Below are positions 17,088-25,774 of a stretch of 64,000 bases of DNA, in pieces. Under the pieces are notes generated by a model that worked only from the letters and a program-made list of their open reading frames with translations, did not search any database and was not told the DNA's origin. The translations under genes were made by a program, and so were the position numbers. The stretch is from CAWKGV01 sp963849305 (GTDB taxonomy: Bacteria; Pseudomonadota; Alphaproteobacteria; Acetobacterales; Acetobacteraceae): the NCBI GenBank assembly GCA_963849305.1, contig CAWKGV010000003.1, positions 496,001 to 560,000 of the forward strand, read 5' to 3'. How positions within the stretch are numbered: position 1 is the stretch's first letter; each line of letters starts with the position of its first letter.

Positions 17088-17330
17088 TCAGGGATAGTGC
17101 CGAGTGGTGCAGCCGACGCCGACGGTGCAAGAGATCAGAATGGGGCCGCCGGGCTGGATGACGGGCGGCCCGACCGGCTGAATCGGGCGGGGATCGAAAG
17201 GCTGGCCCGGAACGAACACGTATCCGCCCGCGACCCTGCTCATCTGCTTTTCGGTGAGTTGGTTCGGCTTGGCGAATGCGGCCCCGGAGAGGCCGGCCAG
17301 CACCAATGCCATCAGCAATGCGCCTCTCAT
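17088..17330 (-). CDS. Small secreted protein with LTEKQM-x-x-V-x-GG motif
   Basis: 80 residues from ATG 17330, which has AGGA upstream. Residues 1-21 form a Sec signal peptide ending AAFA. The mature N-terminus contains LTEKQMSRVAGG, a pattern that recurs in small exported proteins of alphaproteobacteria and that also recalls double-glycine leaders. The rest is Pro/Gly-rich (PGQPFDPRPIQPVGPPVI) and ends with two cysteines in ISCTVGVGCTTRHYP. No family function known to me. It stands alone between paaK and a spacer. Confidence 0.65.
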   Translation of the reverse strand: MRGALLMALVLAGLSGAAFAKPNQLTEKQMSRVAGGYVFVPGQPFDPRPIQPVGPPVIQPGGPILISCTVGVGCTTRHYP

Positions 17331-17632
17331 GGCAATTCCTCCGATGCCTGCCCGGACGGCTACCGCGCGCCGGACACCGGCATCTCCTGCCCGATCCCGG
17401 CGGGGCTGATAACCCCGCCATTCGGATGAGGCTCGCTTCAGTTCAGCCGCAAGCCGATGATGTGGCTCGGGTCGGGCGCGATCTCGCCGCGCTCCACGCG
17501 CTTGACGGGCCGTCGCCAAAGCCGCGGTTTGCCTAGGCTAGCAGCGGCATGGGAGATGCCCGCCCAAAACAAGGGTATCGACCAGAGGAGGCGTCGTTCT
17601 AAGAATCGCCCCAGACACCTAGAGCATTTGCG
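17331..17632. other. 302-bp spacer with a hairpin and a possible gene remnant
   Basis: Contains a perfect 7-bp stem, GGCGGGG (17399-17405) with CCCCGCC (17413-17419), without a T-run. On the minus strand a short frame ending at 17438 reads RVERGEIAPDPSHIIGLRL, which looks like a protein C-terminus but has no credible start and matches nothing I recognise. It may be the tail of a deleted gene next to vsr. Confidence 0.4.
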
Positions 17633-18019
17633 ATGGCTGACAGGGTCGAGTTTGCCGTCCGGTCGAGAATGATGGCTGCTGTGCGTGGCAAGGATACGCG
17701 CCCCGAGCGATCGGTCCGTGCCGCCCTTTTCGCAGCGGGCTACCGTTACAGGCTGCACCGTCGCGACCTGCCTGGGGCACCCGATATCGTGCTGCCGCGC
17801 CATTTTGTCGTTGTGTTTGTGCACGGTTGTTTTTGGCACGGGTATAGCTGCCCGCGCGGCCGACGACCCGCTTCTAATACTCAGGCGGTTAAAAAACGCA
17901 TGGCCCGCCCCGTCGGCAAGCGATTTCTGCAATCCGATCTGATCAGTCTGCATCAACGTATCCGGCCTATGGGCATGGCCCCGGCCAGGATGGAGATCCG
18001 CGCGTCCCGGTCCTCATAA
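17633..18019 (+). pseudogene. vsr: Very short patch repair endonuclease, C-terminus degraded
   Basis: The first ~85 residues match Vsr endonucleases: RSRMMAAVRGKDTRPE, RLHRRDLPGAPDIVLP with the catalytic Asp, and VVFVHGCFWHGYSCPRGRRPASNT with the conserved His residues. From residue about 86 onward the sequence no longer resembles the family; the expected aromatic, Asn-x-x-Arg-Asp and Trp-Glu-x-Glu elements are absent. Vsr nicks at T:G mismatches made by cytosine methylation, but no dcm-like gene is present here. The break lies 100-130 bp from an IS110-type element, so rearrangement is a likely cause. Confidence 0.7.
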
Positions 18020-19284
18020 AACTTACGGCGTCACGTCACGCGCCATTTTTAAAGCCAGGTTACCAGAACGCCGGTTTGACTGTCAGGCCATCTCGCTTCC
18101 ACCACCCACAGACATCGTCAGCCGCTGGCGCGTGTCAGCGCGCTCGGCCGATCTGGTCACGCCGCCTTCGCGGCAGCAGCGTCATATGTTCCGCCGTGGC
18201 GCAGCACCGCCCACACGATCCGCGCCAGCTTGTTGGCCAACGCCACGATCACCGTGTTCTTGTGCGCACGTCCCATGAGGCCATGTAGCCACTTGCCAAG
18301 CGGCGTCGCGCCCGCCGAGAGTGAAGGGAGCGCAGCCCGGGCGCCATGCACCAGCAGTTTGCGCAGATACTTGTTGCCTCGTTTGCTGATCCCCAGCAGC
18401 TGCGGCCTGCCGCCTGTCGTCATCTGTCGCGGGACCAGGCCGAGCCAGGCAGCGAGGTCGCGTCCGCGGGCAAACGTGGCGGCATTGCCGACCGCAGCCG
18501 CCAGGGCGGTCGCATTCAGCACGCCTATTCCCGGGATGGTCGCCAAGCGGCGGGCAGCATCGTCCGTCTTGGCATGGGCGGCGAACTCGTCATCGAACGC
18601 CTCGATGCGCCGGTCCAGCCGCCTCGATGCGCCGGTCCAGCCCATGCCACTCCGCCCGCATGTCTTCGAGCAATGATCGTACGCGTGGGCTCAACCGGAC
18701 GTCCCCGTCTTCCAGTATCGCTGCAAGATGTTGCTCTAGCTTGCGCCGCCCCTGCGGGACGGTGATGCCGCGCTCCAGCAGGACCGCCCGCAGCTGGTTC
18801 ATCAATGCCGTCCGTTCGCCAACCAGCCGCTCGCGGACGCGATGCAGAGACTGCATGTCGAGCTGCTCGGCACTCTTCAACTCGACGAAGCGCATCGTCG
18901 GCCGCGTCGCCGCCTCAGCGATCGCTTCCGCATCGCGGTCGTCGTTCTTGTGTGCCTTCACATAGGGGCGTACGTATTCTGGCGACATCAGCCGCACCTG
19001 ATGCCCATGGTCGCGCAGGATACGACCTAGGTGATGCCCACCACAGCAGGCCTCCATCGCCATCACGCATGGTGCCAGGCCGGAGGCGAGCTTGATCACG
19101 CTGTCCCGTTGCAACCGCCGGCGCAGCACGACCCGCCCGCTGTCGTCCAGGCCCACCACGCTGCAGCTGTTCTTGCCCAGGTCGATCCCGAGAACTGCGA
19201 TCTGAATTGGCATGCTCCTTCCCTCCGCTTGCCCGGATCAGCCTATGCTGCCGGGCTACAGGGGCGGGCCATCCCATAAAACTT
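18015..19284 (-). mobile_element. IS110-family insertion sequence (inactive copy)
   Basis: The element holds one transposase gene. The 10-base word CATAAAACTT occurs at both edges (18015-18024 and 19275-19284), giving an element of about 1260 bp, normal for the family; IS110-type elements lack long terminal inverted repeats and can leave short direct repeats. On the right it abuts an IS630 transposase fragment. The left part of that fragment is not found on the other side, so a deletion probably followed insertion. Exact ends are inferred from the direct repeat alone. Confidence 0.6.
18157..19213 (-). pseudogene. IS110-family transposase broken by a 22-bp tandem duplication
   Basis: The 5' part (ATG 19213) has the RuvC-like DEDD domain: LGIDLGKNSCSVV, MEACCGGHHLGR and KNDDRDAEAIAEA. 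The 3' part has the IS110 C-terminal domain: IPGIGVLNATALAAAVG and GISKRGNKYLRKLLVHGARA, resembling the IS1111 subgroup. Between them a 22-bp unit is present twice in tandem (18599-18620 and 18621-18642), which shifts the frame. Removing one copy leaves 1035 bp, exactly a 344-residue transposase. Confidence 0.88.
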
Positions 19285-19482
19285 CGCCAGCCTGGTGAAG
19301 GCCGCGCTACCGGCTTCCGCCATCGGCAAGCCGATCGAGATCTGGTTCCAAAGCCTGCCCTCGGGCTTGACCCGAGGGACGAGGCCCGGGTCGGCCAGAA
19401 GGGTGGCCATGCCTACGTCTGGGCACCAATCGGCGCGCGACCGTTGATGGTCCGCGACAATCGCCATGACTCCGCCTACTAG
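19277..19482 (+). pseudogene. IS630-family transposase remnant with palindrome insertion
   Basis: Two frames join to give a transposase fragment: NFASLVKAALPAS...IEIWFQ, then DEARVGQKGGHAYVWAPIGARPL and a stop after NRHDSAY. IEIWFQDEARVGQKG is a hallmark of IS630-type DDE transposases and holds the second catalytic Asp region. The two halves are separated by about 26 bp containing CCCTCGGG (19358-19365) and CCCGAGGG (19371-19378), a palindrome that appears to have inserted between the Gln and Asp codons. The 5' portion is missing at the IS110 junction. Confidence 0.75.
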
Positions 19483-19516
19483 GCCGATGTACATCAGTCG
19501 GCCTGGCGGATCTCGC

Positions 19517-20083
19517 TCACGTCCGCAGGTGAGCGGGGATACGCATACCGAGCCGGAGCGGCACGTTCCACAACTCGCGCACCTGACGGACCGGGCGGAA
19601 GCCGGCGCGCAGGTAGCCCGGCAGCGCGCGCGGGTGGTCGGCGGTGCAGGTGTTCACGGTCATCGCACGCGGGCCTTGCCGCCACACCGTGTCGACCGCC
19701 TGGCGCAGGAACCGGTAGCCGAGGCCGGTGCCGATGGCATGGGGCATCAGGCCGAAATAGCTCAGATTGACATCGGGCCAGGTTCGCGCGTCCAGCTCGA
19801 AAAAGCCTCCCGGCTCGCCGCCGCGGTAGAGCACGTGGATCGACACCAGCCGGTCCTTGAGCAGCGCCGCTAAATCCGTGTCCGGCAGCGTCCGGCGCAG
19901 CCACCAGACGTAATCCGCGCCTACCGTATCGTAAAGGTAACGATAGAACGGCACGCTGCACGCGGCGACCCGCACAACTTGGCATGAGGTCGGCAGTGCC
20001 GGCGCGGCTTCGGTGGGCGGACGCTCCATGCGCAGGAAGGTCACGGTGACCGCGACCCGTGCAACGCCCTCTGCTGCCGTCAC
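19517..20083 (-). CDS. GNAT-family N-acetyltransferase
   Basis: About 188 residues from GTG 20083, which has GGAGAG upstream and lies 31 bp after the rpoD stop on the same strand. Family features are FYRYLYDTVGADYVWW, LYRGGEPGGFFELD, LSYFGLMPHAIGTGLGYRFLRQAV (acetyl-CoA-binding loop region, with GTGLGYRFL replacing the usual Q/R-x-x-G-x-G/A) and NTCTADHPRALPGYLRAGF. The acceptor substrate is unknown. The open frame continues upstream into rpoD, but that extension has no coding character. Confidence 0.82.
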   Translation of the reverse strand: MTAAEGVARVAVTVTFLRMERPPTEAAPALPTSCQVVRVAACSVPFYRYLYDTVGADYVWWLRRTLPDTDLAALLKDRLVSIHVLYRGGEPGGFFELDARTWPDVNLSYFGLMPHAIGTGLGYRFLRQAVDTVWRQGPRAMTVNTCTADHPRALPGYLRAGFRPVRQVRELWNVPLRLGMRIPAHLRT

Positions 20084-20114
20084 CCGCTCTCCCGCGCTTC
20101 TCACGGCACGAGGC

Positions 20115-22169
20115 TCAGTCGTCGAGGAAGCTGCGGAGCTTGCGGCTGCGGCTCGGATGCTTGAGCTTGCGTAGCGCCTTCGCCTCGATTTGGCGGATGC
20201 GCTCGCGAGTGACATTGAACTGCTGGCCGACCTCTTCCAGCGTGTGATCGGTGTTCATGCCGATGCCGAAGCGCATCCGCAGCACCCGTTCCTCGCGCGG
20301 CGTGAGCGAGGAAAGCACGCGGGTCGTCGCTTCGCGCAGATTGCCCTGGATCGCCGCGTCCAGCGGGATCACCGCCGCCTTGTCTTCGATGAAGTCGCCG
20401 AGATGGCTGTCTTCCTCGTCGCCGATCGGCGTCTCCAGGCTGATCGGCTCCTTGGCGATCTTCAGCACTTTGCGCACCTTCTCGAGCGGCATCCCGAGCT
20501 TCTCGGCCAGCTCCTCCGGCTGCGGCTCGCGGCCGATCTCGTGCAGCATCTGGCGCGAGGTGCGCACCAGCTTGTTGATCGTCTCGATCATATGCACCGG
20601 GATGCGAATGGTGCGCGCCTGGTCGGCGATCGAGCGCGTGATCGCCTGCCTGATCCACCAGGTCGCGTAGGTGCTGAACTTGTAGCCGCGGCGGTACTCG
20701 AACTTGTCCACCGCCTTCATCAGCCCGATGTTGCCTTCCTGGATCAGATCCAGGAACTGCAGGCCGCGATTGGTGTATTTCTTGGCGATCGAGATCACCA
20801 GACGCAGATTGGCCTCGATCATCTCCTTCTTGGCGCGCGCGGAATCCCGCTCGCCCCGGCTCACCGTCATGAACACCCGGCGGAACTCGCTGGTGGGCAG
20901 GTCGGCGTCGTTCGCCACGGCGGCGATCTGCCCACGGATCTCGGCGATCTGGTCCGCGTCCTTGGTGGCGAAGACCTTCCAGCCCTTGCCAGGCAGCTTG
21001 CTCACGCGATCGAGCCAGTTCGGGTCCAGCTCGCTGCCGCGATACTGCTTCAGGAACTCCTCGCGGTTCACCTTGCAAGCCTCGGCGAGGCGCAGCAACT
21101 GGCCTTCGAGCGCGGTTAGCCTATGATTGAGCTGCTTGAGCTGGGTGACCAGCTCCTCGATGCGATTGTTGTGCAACCGCACCTGGGCGACCTTCTCGAC
21201 CAGCTCCTCGCGCGCCTTTTCGTAGGTCTTCTCGGACCGGGCGTTGACTTCCTCCCCGCTCGTCATCGTCTCCAGCCGGCGGTGCTGCATCTTGTGCAGT
21301 TTCTTGTAGAGCGCCTCGATCTCCTCGAACGTGGCCAGCACTTCGGGCTTGAGCTTTTCCTCCAGCGCCGAGAGCGAGATGCCGGCGCCCTCGCCTTCCT
21401 CCTCATCCTCGCCCTCGCCCGGATCGAACCCGTCGTGCGGTTCGATCGCTCCGTTGGCCGCCAGGCCGTTGACTGCCCCGTTTACCGCGGTCCCGTTGCC
21501 CGCCAGGCCGGTGCCCGCCAGACCGTTGCCGGCGATGCCGGTGCCCGCGAGGGCGTCGGGGGCTGGCGCGCCGGCCCCGTCGCCCGAAGTGCCGCCGCCC
21601 TGCGTCGCTTCCAGGTCCACGATGTCGCGCAGCAGCATCCGGCCGGCCTTGAGCTGGTCGTGCCAGGTGATGATCGCCTTGAACGTCAGCGGGCTCTCGC
21701 ACAGCCCGTTGATCATCATGTCGCGGCCGGCCTCGATGCGTTTGGCGATGGCGATCTCGCCCTCGCGCGAGAGCAGCTCGACGCTGCCCATCTCCCGCAA
21801 GTACATGCGCACCGGATCGTCGGTGCGGCCGAGGCTCTCCTCATCGACGTTGCCGGACTGCTCCTCCTCCGCTTCCTCGGCCTTTTCGGGCTTCGGTGCC
21901 GGCTGCTCGCCCTCCTCGCTCTCCTCGCTCTCGACGACCTGGATGCCCATCTCGTTGAGGTTGGCCATCACGTCCTCGATCTGCTCGGAACTGTTCTGCT
22001 CCGGCGGCAGTACGGCGTTCAGCTCGTCGAAGGTGATGTAGCCGCGCTCCTTGCACTTCGCGATCAGCCGCTTCACGGCTGCCGACTGCACGTCGAGCAG
22101 CGTCGTCTCCACGTCCTGCTCGGTGGTCGCGGTGTCGGCGGTTACGGTCGGCTTGCTCGCCATCTTCAT
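20115..22169 (-). CDS. rpoD: RNA polymerase primary sigma factor RpoD
   Basis: 684 residues from ATG 22169 (GGAG five bases upstream); longer starts up to GTG 22220 would overlap dnaG. Region 1.1 is at the N-terminus, region 2 has LDLIQEGNIGLMKAVDKFEYRRG and FSTYATWWIRQAITR, region 3 follows, and region 4 has the TLEEVGQQFNVTRERIRQIE helix-turn-helix ending KLRSFLDD. This is the housekeeping sigma-70. An odd feature is a Gly/Ala/Asn/Thr repeat (AGTGIAGNGLAGTGLAGNG and more, about residues 195-245) followed by an acidic run in the non-conserved region. The order dnaG-rpoD is the conserved macromolecular-synthesis arrangement. Confidence 0.95.
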   Translation of the reverse strand: MKMASKPTVTADTATTEQDVETTLLDVQSAAVKRLIAKCKERGYITFDELNAVLPPEQNSSEQIEDVMANLNEMGIQVVESEESEEGEQPAPKPEKAEEAEEEQSGNVDEESLGRTDDPVRMYLREMGSVELLSREGEIAIAKRIEAGRDMMINGLCESPLTFKAIITWHDQLKAGRMLLRDIVDLEATQGGGTSGDGAGAPAPDALAGTGIAGNGLAGTGLAGNGTAVNGAVNGLAANGAIEPHDGFDPGEGEDEEEGEGAGISLSALEEKLKPEVLATFEEIEALYKKLHKMQHRRLETMTSGEEVNARSEKTYEKAREELVEKVAQVRLHNNRIEELVTQLKQLNHRLTALEGQLLRLAEACKVNREEFLKQYRGSELDPNWLDRVSKLPGKGWKVFATKDADQIAEIRGQIAAVANDADLPTSEFRRVFMTVSRGERDSARAKKEMIEANLRLVISIAKKYTNRGLQFLDLIQEGNIGLMKAVDKFEYRRGYKFSTYATWWIRQAITRSIADQARTIRIPVHMIETINKLVRTSRQMLHEIGREPQPEELAEKLGMPLEKVRKVLKIAKEPISLETPIGDEEDSHLGDFIEDKAAVIPLDAAIQGNLREATTRVLSSLTPREERVLRMRFGIGMNTDHTLEEVGQQFNVTRERIRQIEAKALRKLKHPSRSRKLRSFLDD

Positions 22170-22216
22170 GGCACTCCGGCAATCATGGTCAGTCCTGCTC
22201 TGGGCCAGCGCGCCCA

Positions 22217-24001
22217 TCACGTTTCAAGTTCGCCTTGTTCGCCGCGCCGGAGCGCGTCCCTGGCGGCGCAGAGCGCCAAGAGGCGGCGTTGCAAGTCTTG
22301 GTCCATGCGGGCCGCGAACTCGCGCTCGGCGGCTGCCACCTCCGCCTCCAGTCGGCCGCGATGCATCAGCCCGAAGATGTGCCACCAACCCGCCTCGGCA
22401 TCGCCGGGCATCGCCTCGGCCGACACAAACCCGGGCAGCGGAACCGGCTCCGTTGCCAGGGTCCGTGCAGCCTCGACCGCCAATCCAGAGATCGTGAGGT
22501 GGTTCATCAACCCCTGCGAGTCAAGCACGTCGGCCTGTTCCGCCCAACGCAGGACCGCGCTTCGCAGCCGCGCGTAGCCCGCCGGCAACCCCATCGCGGC
22601 GAAGGCGTGCTCGACATCGCGCAGCAATGCGGGATGGCGCAGGAGCACCGCGAGCAGGATGCGAGCGCGCTCGGTGCCGGTGGCGGCATCCGAAGGCGCC
22701 GGCCGGGGCAGCGGGCTGCGCGCGGTCTTGCCGCCCGCGTGCCGGCTGGCACGGCTGGCGAAGAAGCGGCCGAGCAACGTGCCGCGATACTCCGCCGACA
22801 GCGCCCGGTCCGGGATGCGCCGTGCCGCCTGCTCCAGTCGGATGCGCAGTAGCGCGCGCTGCTCCGGGGTCTGATCCCCGGTCGTCTCGCGGATCAGGTC
22901 GAACAACACCTCCGAGAGCGGGCGCGCGGCCCCGATCACCGGCCGTAGACCGGCCGCGCCAAGGCGCCTGACCAGCGTGTCGGGATCTTCCCCGGCTGGC
23001 AGCGAGGCCAGCCGCAGGCTCCGCTCCGGTGCGAGCAGAGGCAGGGCCGATTCGGCGACGCGCGCCGCGGCCCGTGCTCCCGCCGCGTCACCATCGAAGC
23101 AAAGTATCGGCATGGGCGACAGGCGCCACAGCTCCCCGAGCTGATCTTCGGTCAGCGCCGTGCCCAAGGGCGCGACGGCACCGGGGAAGCCCGCTTGATG
23201 AAGGGCGATGACATCCATGTAGCCCTCGACCACGACAATCTCGGCCCTGCCACGGGCCTCGCGGGCCAGATCGAGCGCGTAGAGGCTGCGGCGCTTGGCG
23301 AACACCGCCGTTTCCGACCCGTTCAGGTATTTCGGCTGGCCGTCCCCAAGCGTCCGCCCGCCGAAGCTGATCGTTTGTCCCCGCCGGTCGCGGATCGGGA
23401 ACATGACGCGGTCATAAAACAGATCGCGGCTCCGCCCGGTTGCCTCGTCGGCGAGCAGCAGCCCCGCATCGACCAACAGGCCTTGCTCAACGCCCTCGCG
23501 GGCCAGCTCAGCGGCGAGCGTCCCGCGCCCTGCCCCGGACCAGCCGAGGCCAAAGCGGCGGATCGTGGTCTCGGTCAGGCCGCGGCCGAGCAGGTAGTCG
23601 AGCGCGGGCCGGCCTTCGGGCAGGAACAGACGGCGCTGGAAGCTGACGGCGGCCATCTCCAGCAGGGCACCCAGCGTGTGCCGGCGGCGCTCGGCCTCAG
23701 CCAGTGCCGGGGAGAGCTTGGGCACCTCCATCCCGGCCTCGGCCGCCAGGCGCTCCACCGCCTCGATGAAGCCGGCGCCCTCGGACTGCATGACGAAGGT
23801 GATGGCATCGCCGTGCGCGCCGCAGCCGAAGCAATGGTAGTGGTCGTCCCAGACGTAGAGGCTCGGCGTCTTCTCGCCGTGGAACGGGCAACAGGTTTTC
23901 CACTGCCGGCCGGCGCGCTCCAGCTTCGCCCGCCGGCCAATCAGGGGGGCGAGCGGCGTTCGCGTCCGCAGCTCATCGAGGAAGGCGTGCGGCAGCGCCA
24001 T
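22217..24001 (-). CDS. dnaG: DNA primase DnaG
   Basis: 594 residues from ATG 24001. The CHC2 zinc finger uses Cys38, His41, Cys57 and Cys60. The TOPRIM core has VVEGYMDVIALHQAGFPGAV and LCFDGDAAGARAA with the metal-binding acidic residues. The C-terminal part matches the DnaB-interacting domain in position. It synthesises RNA primers for replication. The frame is open 69 bp further upstream, but the Met before ALPHAFLDELRTRTPL is the usual start. The stop lies just upstream of rpoD on the same strand. Confidence 0.95.
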   Translation of the reverse strand: MALPHAFLDELRTRTPLAPLIGRRAKLERAGRQWKTCCPFHGEKTPSLYVWDDHYHCFGCGAHGDAITFVMQSEGAGFIEAVERLAAEAGMEVPKLSPALAEAERRRHTLGALLEMAAVSFQRRLFLPEGRPALDYLLGRGLTETTIRRFGLGWSGAGRGTLAAELAREGVEQGLLVDAGLLLADEATGRSRDLFYDRVMFPIRDRRGQTISFGGRTLGDGQPKYLNGSETAVFAKRRSLYALDLAREARGRAEIVVVEGYMDVIALHQAGFPGAVAPLGTALTEDQLGELWRLSPMPILCFDGDAAGARAAARVAESALPLLAPERSLRLASLPAGEDPDTLVRRLGAAGLRPVIGAARPLSEVLFDLIRETTGDQTPEQRALLRIRLEQAARRIPDRALSAEYRGTLLGRFFASRASRHAGGKTARSPLPRPAPSDAATGTERARILLAVLLRHPALLRDVEHAFAAMGLPAGYARLRSAVLRWAEQADVLDSQGLMNHLTISGLAVEAARTLATEPVPLPGFVSAEAMPGDAEAGWWHIFGLMHRGRLEAEVAAAEREFAARMDQDLQRRLLALCAARDALRRGEQGELET

Positions 24002-24023
24002 CAGGTCGCGGCGTGCCGTGCCG

Positions 24024-24479
24024 TCACCCCAGCCTCGCTTTGACCAGCGGCCCCGCCCGGCCGAGGTCAAGCGTGGCGCCGTGCTGGGCCTTCAGGGCGG
24101 CCATGACCTTGCCCATGTCCTTCGGGCCTTGCGCCCCGGTCGCGGCGATCGCCTCCGCCACCGCGCGCTCCATCGCGGCCGCGTCCATCTGGCGCGGCAG
24201 GAAGCTCTCGATCACGGCGATCTCGGCCTCCTCCTTGGCGACCAGGTCGGGGCGGTTGCCCTGACGGTAGAGGTCGACCGATTCGCGGCGCGACTTGACC
24301 ATGCCGCGCAGCGCGGCCAACACCTCCTCGTTTGGCACCTTTTCAATGCCCTTTGGGCGGGCGGCGATGTCCACGTCCTTGAGCCGGGCGAGGATCATCC
24401 GCAATGTCGAGGTGCGCGCGGCGTCGCCGGCCTTCATCGACGCCTTCAATTGCTCGGAGAACTGCTCGCGGAGACCCAT
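24024..24479 (-). CDS. GatB/YqeY-domain protein
   Basis: 151 residues from ATG 24479, with AGAGGGG upstream. MGLREQFSEQLKASMKAGDA, TLRMILARLKDVDIA, YRQGNRPDLVAKEEAEIAVIESFLP and DMGKVMAALKAQ are classic YqeY features. The domain resembles the tRNA-binding tail of GatB, but the function of the free-standing protein is not settled. It sits immediately upstream of dnaG on the same strand, a common arrangement in proteobacteria, and is divergent from carA. Confidence 0.92.
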   Translation of the reverse strand: MGLREQFSEQLKASMKAGDAARTSTLRMILARLKDVDIAARPKGIEKVPNEEVLAALRGMVKSRRESVDLYRQGNRPDLVAKEEAEIAVIESFLPRQMDAAAMERAVAEAIAATGAQGPKDMGKVMAALKAQHGATLDLGRAGPLVKARLG

Positions 24480-24506
24480 GCCGACCCCTCTATCCGATTG
24501 GCCCTC

Positions 24507-24512
24507 TATAAT
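24507..24512 (+). promoter_or_regulatory. Candidate -10 element in the carA / yqeY divergent region
   Basis: A perfect TATAAT lies on the plus strand in the only AT-rich part of the 125-bp divergent spacer; read on the minus strand the same bases give TATTAT. No convincing -35 hexamer is visible at the right distance in either direction. It could serve carA with a leader of about 85 bases. Confidence 0.45.
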
Positions 24513-24604
24513 ACGGCGTTCCGCGCCGCGCGGCCGGAGAAGATTTTCCCGGCTACCAGCGGCAGCGGTTGCCTTGCGAAATTCCTTCCCATAGGTTGGG
24601 CCAC

Positions 24605-25774
24605 ATGTCCGACGCGACTGCGCCACCCGCCGGGGCCACCGCCGCGCTGGTGCTCGCCGACGGCGCGATCTTCTGGGGCCGCGGCTTCGGCGCGCACACC
24701 TTTGGGTTGTGCCCGGTGGGCGAGGTCTGCTTCAACACTGGTATGACCGGTTACCAGGAGACGCTGACCGATCCCTCCTATGCCGGGGAGATCATCACCT
24801 TCACCTTCCCGCATATCGGCAATGTCGGCACGAATCGGGAGGACATCGAGGCCGGCACCATCGCGGCGCGTGGGCTGGTGGTCAAACAGGACGTGACCGA
24901 GCCCTCCAACTGGCGCGCGACCCAGCATCTCGACGCGTGGCTGCGTGGCCAAGGGATCAGCGGCATCGCCGGGGTGGACACGCGGGCACTAACGGTTCGC
25001 ATCCGTGATGGCGGCGCGCCGAGCGGCGTGCTCGTCTATCCGGCGGACCGGCGGTTCGACCTCGCGGCGTTGCAGGCTCAGGCCACCGCCTGGCCGGGGC
25101 TGGAAGGGATGGACCTGGCCCGCGAGGTCTCCTGCCGGCAGTCCTACTCCTGGGATGAGACGCGCTGGGCCTGGCCCGAGGGCACCAGCCGGCAGACCGA
25201 ACCGCGCTACCATGTCGTCGCGGTGGATTACGGGGCGAAGCGCAATATTCTGCGCAGCCTTGCCTCGGTGGGGTGCCGGATCACCGTGGTCCCGGCGACC
25301 GCGACCGCCGAGGACATCCTGCGCCACGACCCGGACGGGATCTTTCTCTCGAACGGCCCCGGCGACCCGGCGGCGACGGCGGACTATGCGGTCCCGGCCC
25401 TGCGCGGCGTGCTGGCGGCCGGCGTGCCGCTGTTCGGCATCTGCCTCGGGCACCAGCTCCTGGCCTTGGCCCTGGGGGGCAAGACCTTCAAGCTGGAGCG
25501 TGGTCATCGCGGCGCCAACCAGCCGGTGAAGGATCTCGCCACCGGCCGGGTGGAGATCACCAGCCAGAACCACGGTTTCGCGGTCGATCCCATGACGCTG
25601 CCCCCGAGCGTGCAGGTCACCCATGTCAGTCTGTTCGACGCCTCGAACGAGGGACTGGCCTGCACCGACCGGCCGGCGTTCAGCGTGCAGTACCACCCGG
25701 AGGCAAGCCCCGGGCCGAGCGACAGCCAACACTTATTCCATAGATTTATCGAGATGATCGAGCAGCGATCGTGA
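24605..25774 (+). CDS. carA: Carbamoyl-phosphate synthase small (glutaminase) subunit
   Basis: 389 residues from ATG 24605; a longer frame from 24569 is open but lacks conserved sequence. The N-terminal domain has MTGYQETLTDPSYAGEII. The class I glutaminase domain has the Cys in LFGICLGHQLLALALGG and His/Glu in VQYHPEASPGPSD. It hydrolyses glutamine and feeds ammonia to CarB for arginine and pyrimidine synthesis. carB follows after a small gene and a 420-bp gap. Confidence 0.96.
   Translation: MSDATAPPAGATAALVLADGAIFWGRGFGAHTFGLCPVGEVCFNTGMTGYQETLTDPSYAGEIITFTFPHIGNVGTNREDIEAGTIAARGLVVKQDVTEPSNWRATQHLDAWLRGQGISGIAGVDTRALTVRIRDGGAPSGVLVYPADRRFDLAALQAQATAWPGLEGMDLAREVSCRQSYSWDETRWAWPEGTSRQTEPRYHVVAVDYGAKRNILRSLASVGCRITVVPATATAEDILRHDPDGIFLSNGPGDPAATADYAVPALRGVLAAGVPLFGICLGHQLLALALGGKTFKLERGHRGANQPVKDLATGRVEITSQNHGFAVDPMTLPPSVQVTHVSLFDASNEGLACTDRPAFSVQYHPEASPGPSDSQHLFHRFIEMIEQRS

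Noticed and set aside
20190..22577. Long plus-strand frames (309 and 484 codons) opposite rpoD and dnaG.
   Set aside because: They are Leu/Arg/His-rich complements of conserved genes with no recognisable domain.
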